This document shows positions 45,708 to 57,193 of a stretch of DNA of 64,000 nt, one piece after another. Within the stretch, counting starts at the first letter, position 1. The number at the start of each line of letters is the position of its first letter. A program made the position numbers and the translations under genes. The notes under the pieces were generated by a model, which made no database searches, was not told where the DNA came from, and was given only the letters and a program-made list of their open reading frames with translations. This stretch comes from Amblyornis subalaris. Taxonomy: Eukaryota > Chordata > Aves > Passeriformes > Ptilonorhynchidae. Location: the NCBI GenBank assembly GCA_018881555.1, contig JACAXG010000236.1, positions 510,084 through 574,083 of the forward strand, written 5' to 3'.

Positions 45708-46277
45708 GGAGGACCTGGAGGAGTTGAGCACAAACCTCTCCTCTCCCACATCAGCTGTTCACGGTTGGCCCATCCTGGTGATTTATTCCACACCATCCCA
45801 GCAGAGGCAATTTCCATATGGCACAGGCTGCCAGAGTGGGCATTTTTCATGATATTCAGAAGCCAAGTCTCTTCCATTTGCATAAAATTCAAATGATCTC
45901 TAAATGTTGAAAACAGTTCACAGGAGAAAAACAAAANCGTTGCTCATAAATTCCATGTCTTTTCCTTTGCCTCTGGGTACAGGGAAACTGCTCAAGGTGC
46001 ATCCTGGATCAGTGCTGGGAGAGCAGGGAGTGGCTTTGGAGTCCAACCTGGTGGGAAAAGGGAACCTGTGGAGAGGGAAATGTGCATCTGCTACATGTGC
46101 AAAGCAAGGCGGGGTGCCAGGTCACTGTCCCAGATCTGGGAATTGAGCACTGTTCCTTCCCATCCCACGCTGGTGACTTGATGTCCCAAGGGATTCACCC
46201 CCCAGTGTTTCCCTGTCTGCCCAGGCAGCCTCATCATTTTATTTCCCTGGTCTGGCCAGCCCCTCTGAGCTGAGGAG
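45708..46277. other. Intergenic, nothing recognised
   Basis: Unique sequence. The stretch near 45800 resembles the CR1 GGCACAGGCTGCC block, but the match is too short to call. Confidence 0.4.
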
Positions 46278-46531
46278 CTGGGAATGGGGACACAGGGCTT
46301 CTGGGAATAGGGACACAGGGCACCTGGGAACAGGGACACAGGGCATCTGGGAATGGGGACACAGGACACCTGGGAATAGGGACACAGGATACCTGAGAAC
46401 AGGGACACAGGGCATCTGGGAACGGGGACACAGGACACCTGGGAACAGGGACACAGGGCATCTGGGAATGGGGACACAGGACACCTGNGAACGGGGACAC
46501 AGGACACCTGGGAACAGGGACACAGGGCACC
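46278..46531. repeat. 23-bp minisatellite, 11 copies
   Basis: CTGGGAACAGGGACACAGGG plus a 3-base variable end (CAC, CAT or similar) recurs every 23 bases from 46278. Because 23 is not a multiple of three, translation cycles through all frames with a 69-bp period, which gives the apparent Cys/Pro-rich open frames on the minus strand. Confidence 0.97.
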
Positions 46532-47604
46532 TCCCACCACACAGGTGGGCAACACCCCCAGTGCCAGGGCAGAGGATTCCTCTGGTCCCAGCAGGGAAAT
46601 CAGCATTTCCATACGGGATTCCCACCCTGGAGGAGATCCCAGCCTCGCTCCCTGAGCTGATCCCTGCAGCAGCCTCTATCCCTGTTTTCCCTTTCAGGTT
46701 CATTCCGGGGTGGCTCCTCGCTGGGTTCCATCTCAAGCAAGCCTTTTCTCTCTGTTTACCTTGGACAAATATTTGCGGATTCCGCAGCTCAGATCCTTGG
46801 GAGGGATTATGCAAAATTCACCGTGGCCCCTCCACCTCTCAGACGGGATCTGGGATGTGCTGCCGAGCTGGGCCCTGCTCCTCAAATCCTTTACCTGTGC
46901 TTTACCTGCCCACNGCCTGCACACCTGGGTGCCTGTGCTTTCCCAGGAAGGCTCTGGGAGACACCGGGCAGGATTTATCCCTGGATTTCGCTGAAATGGA
47001 ATAAGTAGGAAGGCAAGAACAAACCCTGCAAATCCTTTTCATCCCGTTGGCTTTGATAGAGATACAGGGCTTGTTTGCTGTTTAATTTTTCACGTTAAAT
47101 ATATAAATATATCTGTGATTCAAGAGGGATTATTTTTCCCCCCATCCCTATCCATCTTCTCCATGCCTGGATTTTAGGCATTGTGTCTCAGCTGGTGCTG
47201 GCTGAGTCTCAATTCAGCTTCACTGGGCACCCACTTCTCACCAGGGGCTGGGAATTGGGGCGAAAAAGTGGGAGTCAGGGAGAGGCTGTGAGTCATTATT
47301 GAGGGAATGGGAAGCACCTCCCAGTCTCCTCTGGCATCGGCTCTGCTCTCCCGGAGCATAAATACCCNGCTCATCCCTAATGACTCCGCTCTCGTTAGGA
47401 GGAGGCTTCGTTTGGGAGCTCTGAGCAGCCACTTAAAATGCACCCAGCGTGCTCCCGGCTGAGGCAGCGTGGCTTTGATCCCCCCGCGCCGTGGGGATGG
47501 GGCTGAGCGGGAGAATCCGTGTGCAGCTCCCCCCNGAGCATCCCAGACCTGCTCTCTCCCCTGCCAGGCTTGTCGGGGGGGATGGAGGGGTGCTCTGATC
47601 AGCC
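46532..47604. other. Intergenic, nothing recognised
   Basis: Unique sequence with an AT-rich stretch at 47050-47130 (TTAAATATATAAATATATC). No gene recognised. Confidence 0.4.
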
Positions 47605-47968
47605 AAGCTTCTGGAAGCTCCTGGAAGCCTCCTTCTCCACTTGGCTGAGGGAAAACGGNGTGCTGACCTAATATGAAGCTCCTGGAAACTCCTGGAAGCT
47701 CCTGGAAGCTTCCTTCTCCACCTGACTGAGGGAAAAGGGGTTGCTGACCCAGTATGAAGCTCCTGGAAGTTCCTGGAAGCCTCCTTCCCCACCCGGCTGA
47801 GGGAAAAGGGGCTGCTGACCCTGTGGGAAGCTCTTGGAAGCTCCTGGAAGCCTCTTTCTCCACCTGGCTGAGGGAAAAGGAGGTGCTGACCCTGTGTGAA
47901 ACTCCTGGAAGCTCCTGGAAGCCTCCTTCCCCCATCTGGCTGAGGGAAAACGGGGTGCTAACCCTGTC
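47605..47968. repeat. 71-bp minisatellite, five copies
   Basis: Each unit carries AAGCTCCTGGAAGCTCCTGG, AGCCTCCTTCTCCACCTGGC, TGAGGGAAAA and a TGCTGACCCTGT end. The second unit has an extra AAGCTCCTGG-type module, so a 10-12-bp subrepeat is expanding inside the larger unit. Confidence 0.95.
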
Positions 47969-49993
47969 TGTCCCAGCTGAGCCCACGGATCCCATGTCCT
48001 TGTAGGAACATCCCTTTGAACAGCCACGTGGGCTTTCTGGACCTGGAATTCACACAAAAGGCCCCTTTGGCCTCACACTGCCAGGGAATGGCTCAGCACT
48101 TCCCCGAAGTGTGCCCAGGGCAGGAAGATCCCACCACACCTCTTTTCCAGACTTGAAGCTTCTTGGAGAAGGCAGGATCTGGTTTTGTTTGTTTGTTCAG
48201 AGCCCGGCATGGCGGGATCTCAGCCCGTGAAACGTGCCTGTTCCATGAATACAAATGGAATTAATTGATGAAAATAACCAGTGAGAAGACAGAGCTCGTG
48301 GCTACAGGGACTGATTCCAGGCAACAACATTTCTTTTATTCATTCCAAGCTCTTCTGGGCAGGAAGCAGCTCTGGAGCTGGCATGGACCTCCAGAAGTTC
48401 TTCCACCTGTTCCCAGCATTAACCTTGGCAGCTCCAGCTTGGCTAATCCAGATCCCAACTCCCTGCCAGGTTTGGGGGTGTCGCAAGCAGAGCCCCTGAG
48501 CAGCTCTGGGAGGTTGAAGGGTCCCTCTGGCACCTCCGAGCCGGGCAGGAAGGAGCTCCAGGGCTCCTCATTAATCAGCCATCACCCAGGGAAATTCCAG
48601 TGTCTCCTAGCAGGCTTTTTCCCCTGGATTAGGAAGCAGCTGCCTTTTAATTAGAGGACAGCCAAGTGGTACCTTGTGATGCGCGAGGCTGTGCATATTT
48701 AACAGCTCGGCTCCCATCTGCCGCCGCTCGCTGCTGCGCGTGGGGAGGCGCAGGCTGCAAAGTCCCCTTTGATGTTTCCTCGCGCTGGCTGTTCTTGGGA
48801 ACNGGGGGAGCACAGAGATCCAGCCACTCCAAAATCCAGGGAATCTCGTTGGGCAGGGAAGGGCCTCCCCGCCCGGGGGAGGCTGAGCTGGAGCAAGGGC
48901 TGTGGATGCTCTGGAGGAGGAGGAGGACCAGCCTGGAGAGGGCAGGGGAGGCAGGACACTGCTGCTGCCTCTCCTTATCCAAACAATCCCAACTCTGCTA
49001 AGGGATTCCTTCTCCTGGTGCTGCTAGGGAGAGAGAGGAGCACCCGTGGGTTTGGGCAGAGGCTGCTCCAGTTCCTCCAAGGTGGCCACCACTGTGCTGG
49101 GCCAGCAGCAGCANGAGGTGGCAGAAGGAGGTGTTGAAATTTTCCTGCCAGGTGTTGAGAGCATCAGGAAGCCCAGAGGAATTCTGCCCATCCCTGAGCA
49201 TGGAACCCAAATGCATCCCAGCCGAGCTCATGTCCCAGCCCATGTTAACCACGTTTGTCTCGGTATTTTCTGCTTTCCAGCCTGTGTTCCCCATGTAGCT
49301 CCCGAGATATTTCCATGTCTGTCTTCCCCTCCATTTCTTGGTCCCCTCCCAAGACATTTTGCAGTTTTAAATTGCAGGGCTTTGGCCCTTCACCCTTTCC
49401 AGCTCAGTGCATTTTGGTGTCACCAAATTGCTCTCACTATCTTTATTTTTCCTCTTTGGATGTCAGGAAAGGGCTCCACAATATCCAGGTAAAATTCCAG
49501 TGTAGGGATCCGTCCATGGTGGATTAAACCCTCCCAGCTCTGCCTATGGACCCCCAATTTGGAGCCCAAAGGGACTGAAGGAGGAAGCAGCTCCCAGCAA
49601 GACCAAACCTGACTGCATTGATTTTCCTGCTCTGCCATGAGGGAAATGCAAAAGGATTACAAGGAACTGGGAAGAAGGGGGCACGAGGCTGTCACAGCAT
49701 CTCTGCTGAGTGGGGTCAGTGACACTGGAAATCTGGGAGCGTCACATCACAAGGGTGCCAATCCAGTGTCCTGTGCCAGCAGGGACATGTGGCCTTGGGG
49801 ATGCTCCAAGTGTGGCAGTGGGACCATTCCGGGTGGCCCAAGGACTCTCTCTGAGCCCCCCTCCCTGGCNCAGGGGGGGCCTGGTGCTGATTTGAGCTGA
49901 CATGACCTGGAGCAGCCCTGAGCTGGTGTCTGGTGACACTGGGGACCTGCCTGGTACCTGTACCCCTGGTCCCTGGCTCCCTAAGGACTTACA
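47969..49993. other. Intergenic unique sequence
   Basis: No gene recognised. The stretch 48640-48790 combines TTTTAATTAGAGG with a local CpG cluster (CTGCCGCCGCTCGCTGCTGC) and could be regulatory (inference). Confidence 0.4.
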
Positions 49994-50360
49994 GAACCAC
50001 AGAATCCCAGAATCACTGAGATTGGAAAAGCNCTCCAAGACCACTGGGTCCAAGCTGTGCCCAACCCCTACCTTGTCCCCAGCCCAGAGCTCTGAGTGCC
50101 ACGTCCAGGCCTTNCTTGGACACCTCCAGGGATGGGCACTCCAAACCTCCCTGGGCAGCCCCTGCCAAGGCCTGACCACCCTTTCCATGGAGAAATTCCG
50201 CCTGGTGTCCAACCTGAACCTCCCCTGGCACAGCTTGAGGCCGTTCCCTCTCATCCTGTCCCTGTTCCCTGGGAGCAAAGCCCAAACCCCGCCGGCTGCC
50301 CCCTCCTGTCAGGGAGTTGTGCAGAGCCAGAAGGTCCCCCTGAGCCTCCTTTTCTCCTTT
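49994..50360 (-). mobile_element. CR1 LINE 3'-end fragment, family C
   Basis: Reverse orientation with CAGAATCACTGAGATTGG, GAGTGCCACGTCCAGGCC, TGGACACCTCCAGGGATGGG, GAACCTCCCCTGGCACAGC and TGAGGCCGTTCCCTCTCATC. It ends in the complement of the GGAGGCTCAGGGGGACC block seen at 26.5 kb, so both copies are truncated at nearly the same place. Confidence 0.9.
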
Positions 50361-51470
50361 ATCCCATTGCTCCTGTCACTGGTGCCTCTTCCTCCTTCCA
50401 GAGCCCTTCATCTCCGAAGAGCAGCACCTGCAGTCAGTGAGATCCAGAGACAGCAGAGCCAGGACAGGCTGGTTCCTGCTTCCCAGTCTGGTTCCTGCTT
50501 CCCAGTCTTGCTCCTGCTTCCCAACATTTCCCTCACGCAGGGTTTTGCTCCTCCATCCCCTCCAAGGTGTTGTTCCCCCTTGGCCAAGCGGACTCTGCAG
50601 TGTAGGACCAAGCTTGGATCATTCCTCTGCAGGACCCCTCAATCCCCAGGAGCCGTGGGGCACCAGCAGCTGGGAAGAAGCAGATTCCCAGTTGCTGTGG
50701 CTCATCCATCTGGAAGGATGGCCAGGAACAGCTCTGTACCCAGCCAAAGCAGTGCCTGCAGGCTTTATTTGTAGGAACAGAAGCAGATTTTGGGATGGGA
50801 TGGAGGCAGCCAAGAGGCTGAGCAGGGAATTTGCTAAATACAATATTNTTTTGCCACCCTTTGCTTGTTTGCTTATTTTTTTTTGTCAGGAGTGAAATGT
50901 CTTGCTGGAAAGTCTCCATTAAAGCTGAACTGGGAAAGCTGCCAAGATCTGGGATGGGATCTCAGGTCAAAAATGTGCTGGGGAGTCAACCTAAAAAACA
51001 AGGCTCTTGTGCAAGGGGATTTGCCCTGGAGTGAGAGCTCCGTGCTCCAGTCCCTTCTGCAGGATTAGAATTTCCTCAGGGTCCGATGTCAGTGCCCCAA
51101 ACGCAGGCGAAGTGCTCTTGTAGTCTGTCACTCNCTTATTAAAAGTTTGCTGCTGGACCAGAGAAACAGTTTTCCCATGAATATTTCATCAAAACCGATG
51201 TGTTTGGGTGGAAAAAAAAGGGGAAAAAAATTGATGAAATGGTGTTTTCTACAAAACAAACACACACTGCATCNAAAGCAATTCCGTGCTGCCCACTCCC
51301 ATCCTGCCGTGCCAGCAGTGCCCTCCTGGGTCCTGCCAGGCTCCTGGAGCTGAGCCCAAGGAGCAGAGCTGGACATTGGAACCAAGCTGGATGTTGGAAC
51401 CAAGCTGGACATTGCCTGGATTCATGGCCCTGACCTTCCACTCCTGTCCGTCGCAGGAGGAGGGGAATTC
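50361..51470. other. Intergenic; two short tandem repeats
   Basis: No gene recognised. A 19-bp unit repeats at 50471-50524. An 18-bp unit, GGACATTGGAACCAAGCT, repeats about 2.5 times at 51371-51414. Confidence 0.45.
50471..50524. repeat. 19-bp tandem repeat, three copies
   Basis: GGTTCCTGCTTCCCAGTCT starts at 50471 and 50490. A third copy begins at about 50509 with two substitutions. Confidence 0.92.
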
Positions 51471-51897
51471 TGGCAATTGGAGATTGAGGGGTGAATTCAT
51501 TGGGGGCCACTCTGATCTCTGCTGCCTGGGACAGGGACAGGAGCCAGGAACGGCTGGAGCTGTGCCAGGGCAGGGTCAGGCTGGAGAGCAGGGAAAGGTT
51601 CTTCTGTCCCCAGAGGGTGCTGGGCACTGAACAGGCTCCCCAGGGAATGGGCATGGCCCCAAGGCTGCCAGAGCTCCAGGCTCCCCAGGGAATGGGCATG
51701 GCCCCAAGGCTGCCAGAGCTCCAGGCTCCCCAGGGAATGGGCATGGCCCCAAGGCTGCCAGAGCTCCAGGAGAGTTTGGACAGTGCTCCCAGGGATGCAC
51801 AGGCTGGGATTGTTGGGGTGTCTGTGCAGGGCCAGGGGTTTGACTGGATGATCCTTGTGGGTCCCTTCCAACCCAGGATATTCCATGATTTTAACAT
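51471..51897 (+). mobile_element. CR1 LINE 3'-end fragment, family B, with internal triplication
   Basis: Sense orientation: CTGGGACAGGGACAGGAGCC, CTGTCCCCAGAGGGTGC, CACAGGCTGGGATTG and the AACCCAGGATATTCCATGAT tail. The AGGCTCCCCAGGGAATGG segment, single in all sister copies, is present three times here. Confidence 0.93.
51633..51767. repeat. Perfect 45-bp triplication inside a CR1
   Basis: Three copies (51633-51677, 51678-51722, 51723-51767) are identical across all 45 bases. The corresponding segment is single in the copies at 10.8, 30.2 and 63.1 kb, so the expansion followed insertion. Confidence 0.98.
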
Positions 51898-53324
51898 TTC
51901 ACCTTGGAGAAAAAGAAAAGCTCAGTTGGAAGCAGAGACCTGGAAGAAGAGCCCAGTTCCTATCCTGGCCATGGAAGCAGCTGATGGCATCGGGGTGGGA
52001 TGGAGGGGATGCTCCTGGTGCTGAAGGACACGTCACAGCTGGAGGCTCCTCCATCCCCCAGCACAGCTCCTGCTCAGCCCACTCTGGGCGGGAACTGAGT
52101 GAATATCTCAATAACAAATCTCCTAAACTCAGGCTCCCCGTGGGGCTGGCATTGATCACTGATCCTCAGAGCTTCCCTCTTTCTTCCTTCACATCTTCCC
52201 TGGGCTGGAAAGGCGGCTGCTGATTGATATTCCAAGGCAAACGTCGTGGTCTTTCAAGCACTGCCAGGCTTTATGAAGAGCTGTTAATAAAATGGATTCA
52301 CCCGGCAGCAGAAGCAAAGGGAAAAGGGGAAAAAAGACTGGAAGGAGGCAGAAGGGTCATTCCCAGACGACTGAGGGCTTTTCCCTACACTGCTCCAAGG
52401 TCTTGGCTCGGGCTTGTTCAGGAACGAGAATTCCAAGGGCAGGTGGTTGAGTTTTTTACAGAGAAGCAAAGAGCTGATGTGGAAGTTGTGCTTCAAGGGC
52501 TGAGAGGGGCTTGACTTGAAGAATTTGGATTCAGCCATCCTCAGATCTTTAAGATTCCAGAGCACCTTTTACAGATGACCCCTGGGGAGCAAGTTGCCAG
52601 CTATCCATGTTTTCTATCCGGGGGCAGAGGTTCCTTAGAGAAAAAAAAGGACTGGGGCAGAGGTTGGGGCACCTGACNCCCTCCCAGCAGGAGCCCTGCA
52701 CTGGGGCACCCAGCAGCTCTCCGGTTGTGCCGTTCTCTGACCTCTGTGCCTTGGCAGGAGCAACGTCCCACCCCCTGTGGGCCCCCCGTGCCACGGAGCA
52801 ACCCTCGGAGCAGCTCGGTTTCCCTTGGTTCCAGCATCCCTGAGTTTTGCCTTCAGCAGTGAGGAGGCCAAGAAAACCGAGTGATTTGGGAAAGATCAGC
52901 TTGGAAGAGCAAGTGACAGATAAAAAAGGCATCCCAGCACCGCCTGGAACCAAGGCATTCCCGAGGTGTTGACAGCGAGGAGGAGGAGGGAGGTATACTT
53001 GGCTCCCAGCAGCTGGAAAATGGAGCGGAATATGGTTCCTTTCCTCCTCCACGAGGAGAAGGGCTGGAGGTTCCCCTGGGCTGGTCACAGGTTTGCTCGG
53101 GGTCTGCATGGAGAGGGAGGGGACCCTCCANGAGCAGGGCCTGACCCTCAGGGTGAGGCACTGGGGCAGCTCCACAAGGCCACGCTCACACCTCGCTGGG
53201 GATGGGACACAGCAGGGTCCCCTGCTCTGGAATCCTCTCCCAAGCTTGGGATATGTCCCTGCACATCAGCCACGGGTCCATCTGCTCCTCCTCACACCCT
53301 GGGCTGGGAGGGGAAACAGGAACA
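51898..53324. other. Intergenic, nothing recognised
   Basis: Unique sequence with no recognisable gene or repeat. Confidence 0.4.
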
Positions 53325-53462
53325 GCCCAAATTCCAGAGCTCCAGGAGCGTTTGGACAACGCTCCCAGGGATGCACAGGGGGGGATTGTTGGGCCGTCCT
53401 GGGCAGGGCCAGGGGTTGGACTGGATGATCCTGGTGGGATCCCTTCNGGATATTCCATGATT
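53325..53462 (+). mobile_element. CR1 LINE 3'-tail fragment, family B
   Basis: Sense orientation: CCAGAGCTCCAGGAGCGTTT, GGACAACGCTCCCAGGGATG, GGTTGGACTGGATGATCC and GGATATTCCATGATTC. Confidence 0.9.
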
Positions 53463-55558
53463 CATTGTCCTTCTGGTCCCACACCACATTGCGGCCTTTG
53501 GTGATTTTTAAAGGATTTTAAAATATCTTTAAAGGATTTTTAAACCCACAGACTTTTAAAGNATTCTGCAAAGCACTCTCTGGAACACAGGGCTGTGGTG
53601 GAGCTGGGGGTTGTCAGGGAAGGCCCAGGCTCTGCAGCGCTTCCAGATCCTCTCCCCATCACATTCCGTGTGATTCTTGCTGTCCTTGACATTGCAATTG
53701 TGGTGCAGCCACCACGGGGCTTTGTCTGACAGCTGCTCCACTCTGGGATNTCGTTACCGGATTTCTCAATTTGGGCGCTCTTTGGGGACTCGGTGGCTCA
53801 ATGGCCATTGTTTACCTCGGGCCTGGCAAGGACACCAGGAAATGTGCCCACAGCTCTGGCCTGGGAGATTGACTTGGACACACAACACAGAGAGCCCGGG
53901 AAGCCACAAAGCACAGAGTGACTCATCCTGCCTCAGCAACGACTTTCAGCCTCCTCCAAGGTCGCTGTTGCTTCTCTTCACTTCTGCANGGGCTGAGGTT
54001 GTTTACAGCAGGGTAAAATCCCCCCCAGGGGTCCCAAGGAAGGCACTGGAGTCCTTCCTCAAGGTGAGCACTGCAGGCAGGGCCTCCTCCTGCCTCCTGA
54101 GCCTCCACTCTTCAGCCACTCTGCTTCNGGAGGGCCAAGAGCTGCCGGTGGATAGGAAAAGGAGATTTTCCAAGGGGGCTGCTGAGGCTTCCAACCNTTT
54201 ACCAACCCTGTATCCCATCTGTAGGAATGGGATCTGCATCAGTCCCCGCTCCTGGCATTTTCCTGATGGACACAGCTCCAGCCCCCGGGGCTGAGGGAGG
54301 GGGAGCCAGGAGGAGCAGGGCTGGGTTGTTCTCCCAGCCAGGACNAGCTCGTTAGCAAAGGACTCTTTGTTTTTGAGTGTCTGGGAGCTCAGGCCACGGG
54401 AAAGGTCACGGATTCCTGGCAGAAGGTCCCTCCTGAGCCTGCCCTTCAGCCCAGCACTCCAACAGCGGGAGGACGTGAGAGGTCACATCCATGGGAATCA
54501 CAGATGATTTCTGCAGGGAAAGGCTGGGATCTGCCGGGAACTCTGCTCCTGGGGGAGCAGCAGGAGCAGGGAGTGGATGGGGAGGAGGCACTGGCTGGGC
54601 AGGAATGCCGTGGTGCATCCCCTGTCCCGAAGCTCTGCCTCTGACCCGGCTCCTCGCAGACCCCTGGGTCCATTGGCACATTCCCTTCGAAAGTGCCTTT
54701 TCATTAAGGCTGTTCCAGGGCTGGGATGCTGGGAATGCTGCATCNGGGGGCTGAGCACGCTGCAAAGTTCCGCTCTGGGCTTTGGCAGCAGGTGAGGATG
54801 GAGCAGCACCCAAGAAACAGCTGATTCCTGCTTAATTATTTGTATTTTTTGCCTTCTTATTNAAACTTATTCTTCCCCCTCTTTCTGAAGATCTCAGGGC
54901 ATGTCTGTAAATGGCAATTTAAGACCTCAGGGCGTGTTTGTAAATGCCAGTTTAACCCAGCTGGGTTTTACTGTCTGCAGCTCATGTTCCTTTAGATGCC
55001 ACTGGCTGGGTGACTGGTGAAGGGGCTGGGGGTCGTGGGTTGGCTTCTGAAAACGTGGGATAAAANGAGGCCCCTGGACAGAAGGAACTGCCCAGTTCCT
55101 GGGAGAATTCCAGCCTGTGCACAGTGTGAAGTAAGGAGAAGAAACCAGGATGTGACCACCCCTCAGACCAGGGGTTTGTGGCCCAGCAGAGCATCCTACA
55201 GACTCTGTTTGGGCCCTGGGTTGGCAGCAGCACCAAAAATGAGATTTNCTCTGCAGGTTGTTCGTCCTTCTTCTGCCCCAGGATGTTCTGCAGGATGAGA
55301 GCTGCTGGGAACCTTCCTCACCAACCTTCCTCCCCCCGGGCAGTGCAGGGGCAGTGCCAGAATCAGTGCCAGGGCTGGCAGGAGAAACGAAATATCCACA
55401 CCCCTCCAATGATGCTTTGGATCCTTGGCACCTCCTTTCCTGACAACAAACCTCTTATCCTTAAGAACCACTCCAGGACCACTTTGTCCCAGAGTCTGAG
55501 CTGGAAGGGACCCCTGAAGGTTTGTTGCCAACACCAGACCAGGTTTCTGCTTCTTCAT
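53463..55558. other. Intergenic; one 33-bp duplication
   Basis: No gene recognised. A 33-bp unit is duplicated at 54890-54955. Confidence 0.4.
54890..54955. repeat. 33-bp direct duplication
   Basis: GATCTCAGGGCATGTCTGTA (54890) and GACCTCAGGGCGTGTTTGTA (54923) begin two head-to-tail copies that differ at five or six sites. Confidence 0.88.
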
Positions 55559-55760
55559 CTACAGTCATGGAGTATCCTGAGTTGGAAATGATCCTCAAGG
55601 ATCATTGAAGTCGATTTTGGTAAGTCTTGGTCAATGNAGCTCTTTAAAGACCATTTCCCCACCTCTCCAGTGGCCTATTCCAGGATTTCACCTCCATCCT
55701 AGGGAACAATCTTCTCCCAGTTCTCAACCTGAGCCTTGCGAGCCGTGGCAGTTGTCCTTT
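55559..55760 (-). mobile_element. Diverged CR1 LINE 3'-end fragment, family B-like
   Basis: Reverse orientation. CATGGAGTATCCTGAGTTGG and CTCAAGGATCATTGAAGTC match the family B tail. Downstream similarity decays but keeps the order of the TTCCCCACCTC and TCAACCTGAGCC blocks. A similar short stretch just upstream (about 55485-55540) may be part of an earlier insertion. Confidence 0.6.
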
Positions 55761-56884
55761 GCACTGCTGTCACAGAAATTGCCTGCACCACCTTTATAAC
55801 TCCTTTGCAAGCAAAGGTGGCTCCAGACCCTCTTCGCCTCCTGCTTTGCCAGCCCCAGCCATCCCCAGTGTGTCCTCACGTGTCCCTGTCCCTATCCATA
55901 GGCCAGCCCTTCTCCAGGTAACTGAAAGGTTTACTCNGAGCCCTCCATGGGCACCATAACCACCCTTGGAGCACGGATGGAGCTCTCTGCAGCAAGCTCT
56001 GGAGCACTTGGGTGCCTCTCCAGCTCCNGGCAGATGTGGAAATGTCTCAGTGCTGCTGCAGGAGTCTCCCCTTCCCTGGCCTCTCCTTTTCCTGACCCTC
56101 ACTTGGTTCCTTTCATCCCGGATCAGTGAGCATCCCAACGACTGCAGCGTGAACAATCTTCTCCTGCCTTTGTATCCCCTGTGGAGCACCAGGACTGGGG
56201 TTTGTGTCCATCACATCCTGGCTGNGTAAGAGGAGGTGAAATCCTGTCTGCTCCTGTCAGCAATCCTCAGGAACCATCCTTCCCTCTGGAAGTGAGAGTT
56301 ATTTTAGGCATGTGAAGGGGATGCAGGCACACAGGGCCAGGCACACTCTGGGAGCCCTTCAGAGGGGTTCTGGACACCCTCTATAATCTGTTTTCCCTCC
56401 GGTGCAGCCGTGATTCCCTTCTCCACATTTAGCACGACCAGGATGTGTCTCTTTCCCGTGTTTCTCTGATCCCGGAGGCTCCTGCATGGCTGGCTGTGAC
56501 TCCCCTGGCACTCCTTGCATCCTCCTCCTCCTCCTCCCGCTGCTTCCACCTGCCCTCGGGCCACCGCAGCAGTTCAGGCAGCAGCCACCAGGCTGCTGTA
56601 TTTCCCTGGAAATACAAGAACAGGTTCTGCATATGTAAGAGCCTGGAGATGGTGACTCTTCGTGAAGGCAGGAAATATTCCCGAGCAGCCACTCCAGGCA
56701 CAGCCTCATCACAAAACCTCCCAGCAGACTCCTCCTGCTCTTATCTACTCCTTCCCAGCCACTCCAAGGGCTTATTTCTTGGATGATCTTTCCTTCAGGC
56801 TCCATAAGAGGACTTAATGCCCAGGCTGGCTTCACAAAAGCTTTGCTTGGTCCCACATCCCGGGCAGAATTGTTAAGAAGGAGA
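55761..56884. other. Intergenic, nothing recognised
   Basis: Unique sequence including a TCC-repeat patch at about 56520-56537. No gene recognised. Confidence 0.4.
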
Positions 56885-57130
56885 TATCACAGAATTCCAG
56901 AATGGTTCAGTTTGGAGGCACCAGAGTGGTCACTGGTGCCACTCCCTGCTCCAGCAGGGCCATCCCAGAGCACAGGGCACAGGATTGTGCCCACACAGCT
57001 CCGGAATATCCCCAGGGAGGAGACTCCAGCCCCTCTCTGGGCTCTGTGCAGGGCTCGGTGCCTGCCCAGGGCAGAAGTTCTGCCTCCTGTGCAGGGGCAA
57101 CTCCCTGGGCTCAGGCCCTGCCCCTTCCTC
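56885..57130 (-). mobile_element. CR1 LINE 3'-end fragment, family D
   Basis: Reverse orientation. It starts ATCACAGAATTCCAGAATGG, then has GTGCCACTCCCTGCTCCAGC, CACAGGATTGTGCCCACAC and GGAGGAGACTCCAGCCCC. This block order belongs to another CR1 subfamily, distinct from A, B and C here. Confidence 0.75.
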
Positions 57131-57193
57131 TGGGGCCATTGCTGGGCCCCCGGAGCAGAGCCTGGGCCCTGCCCTGAGCCCTTCCTGCACACA

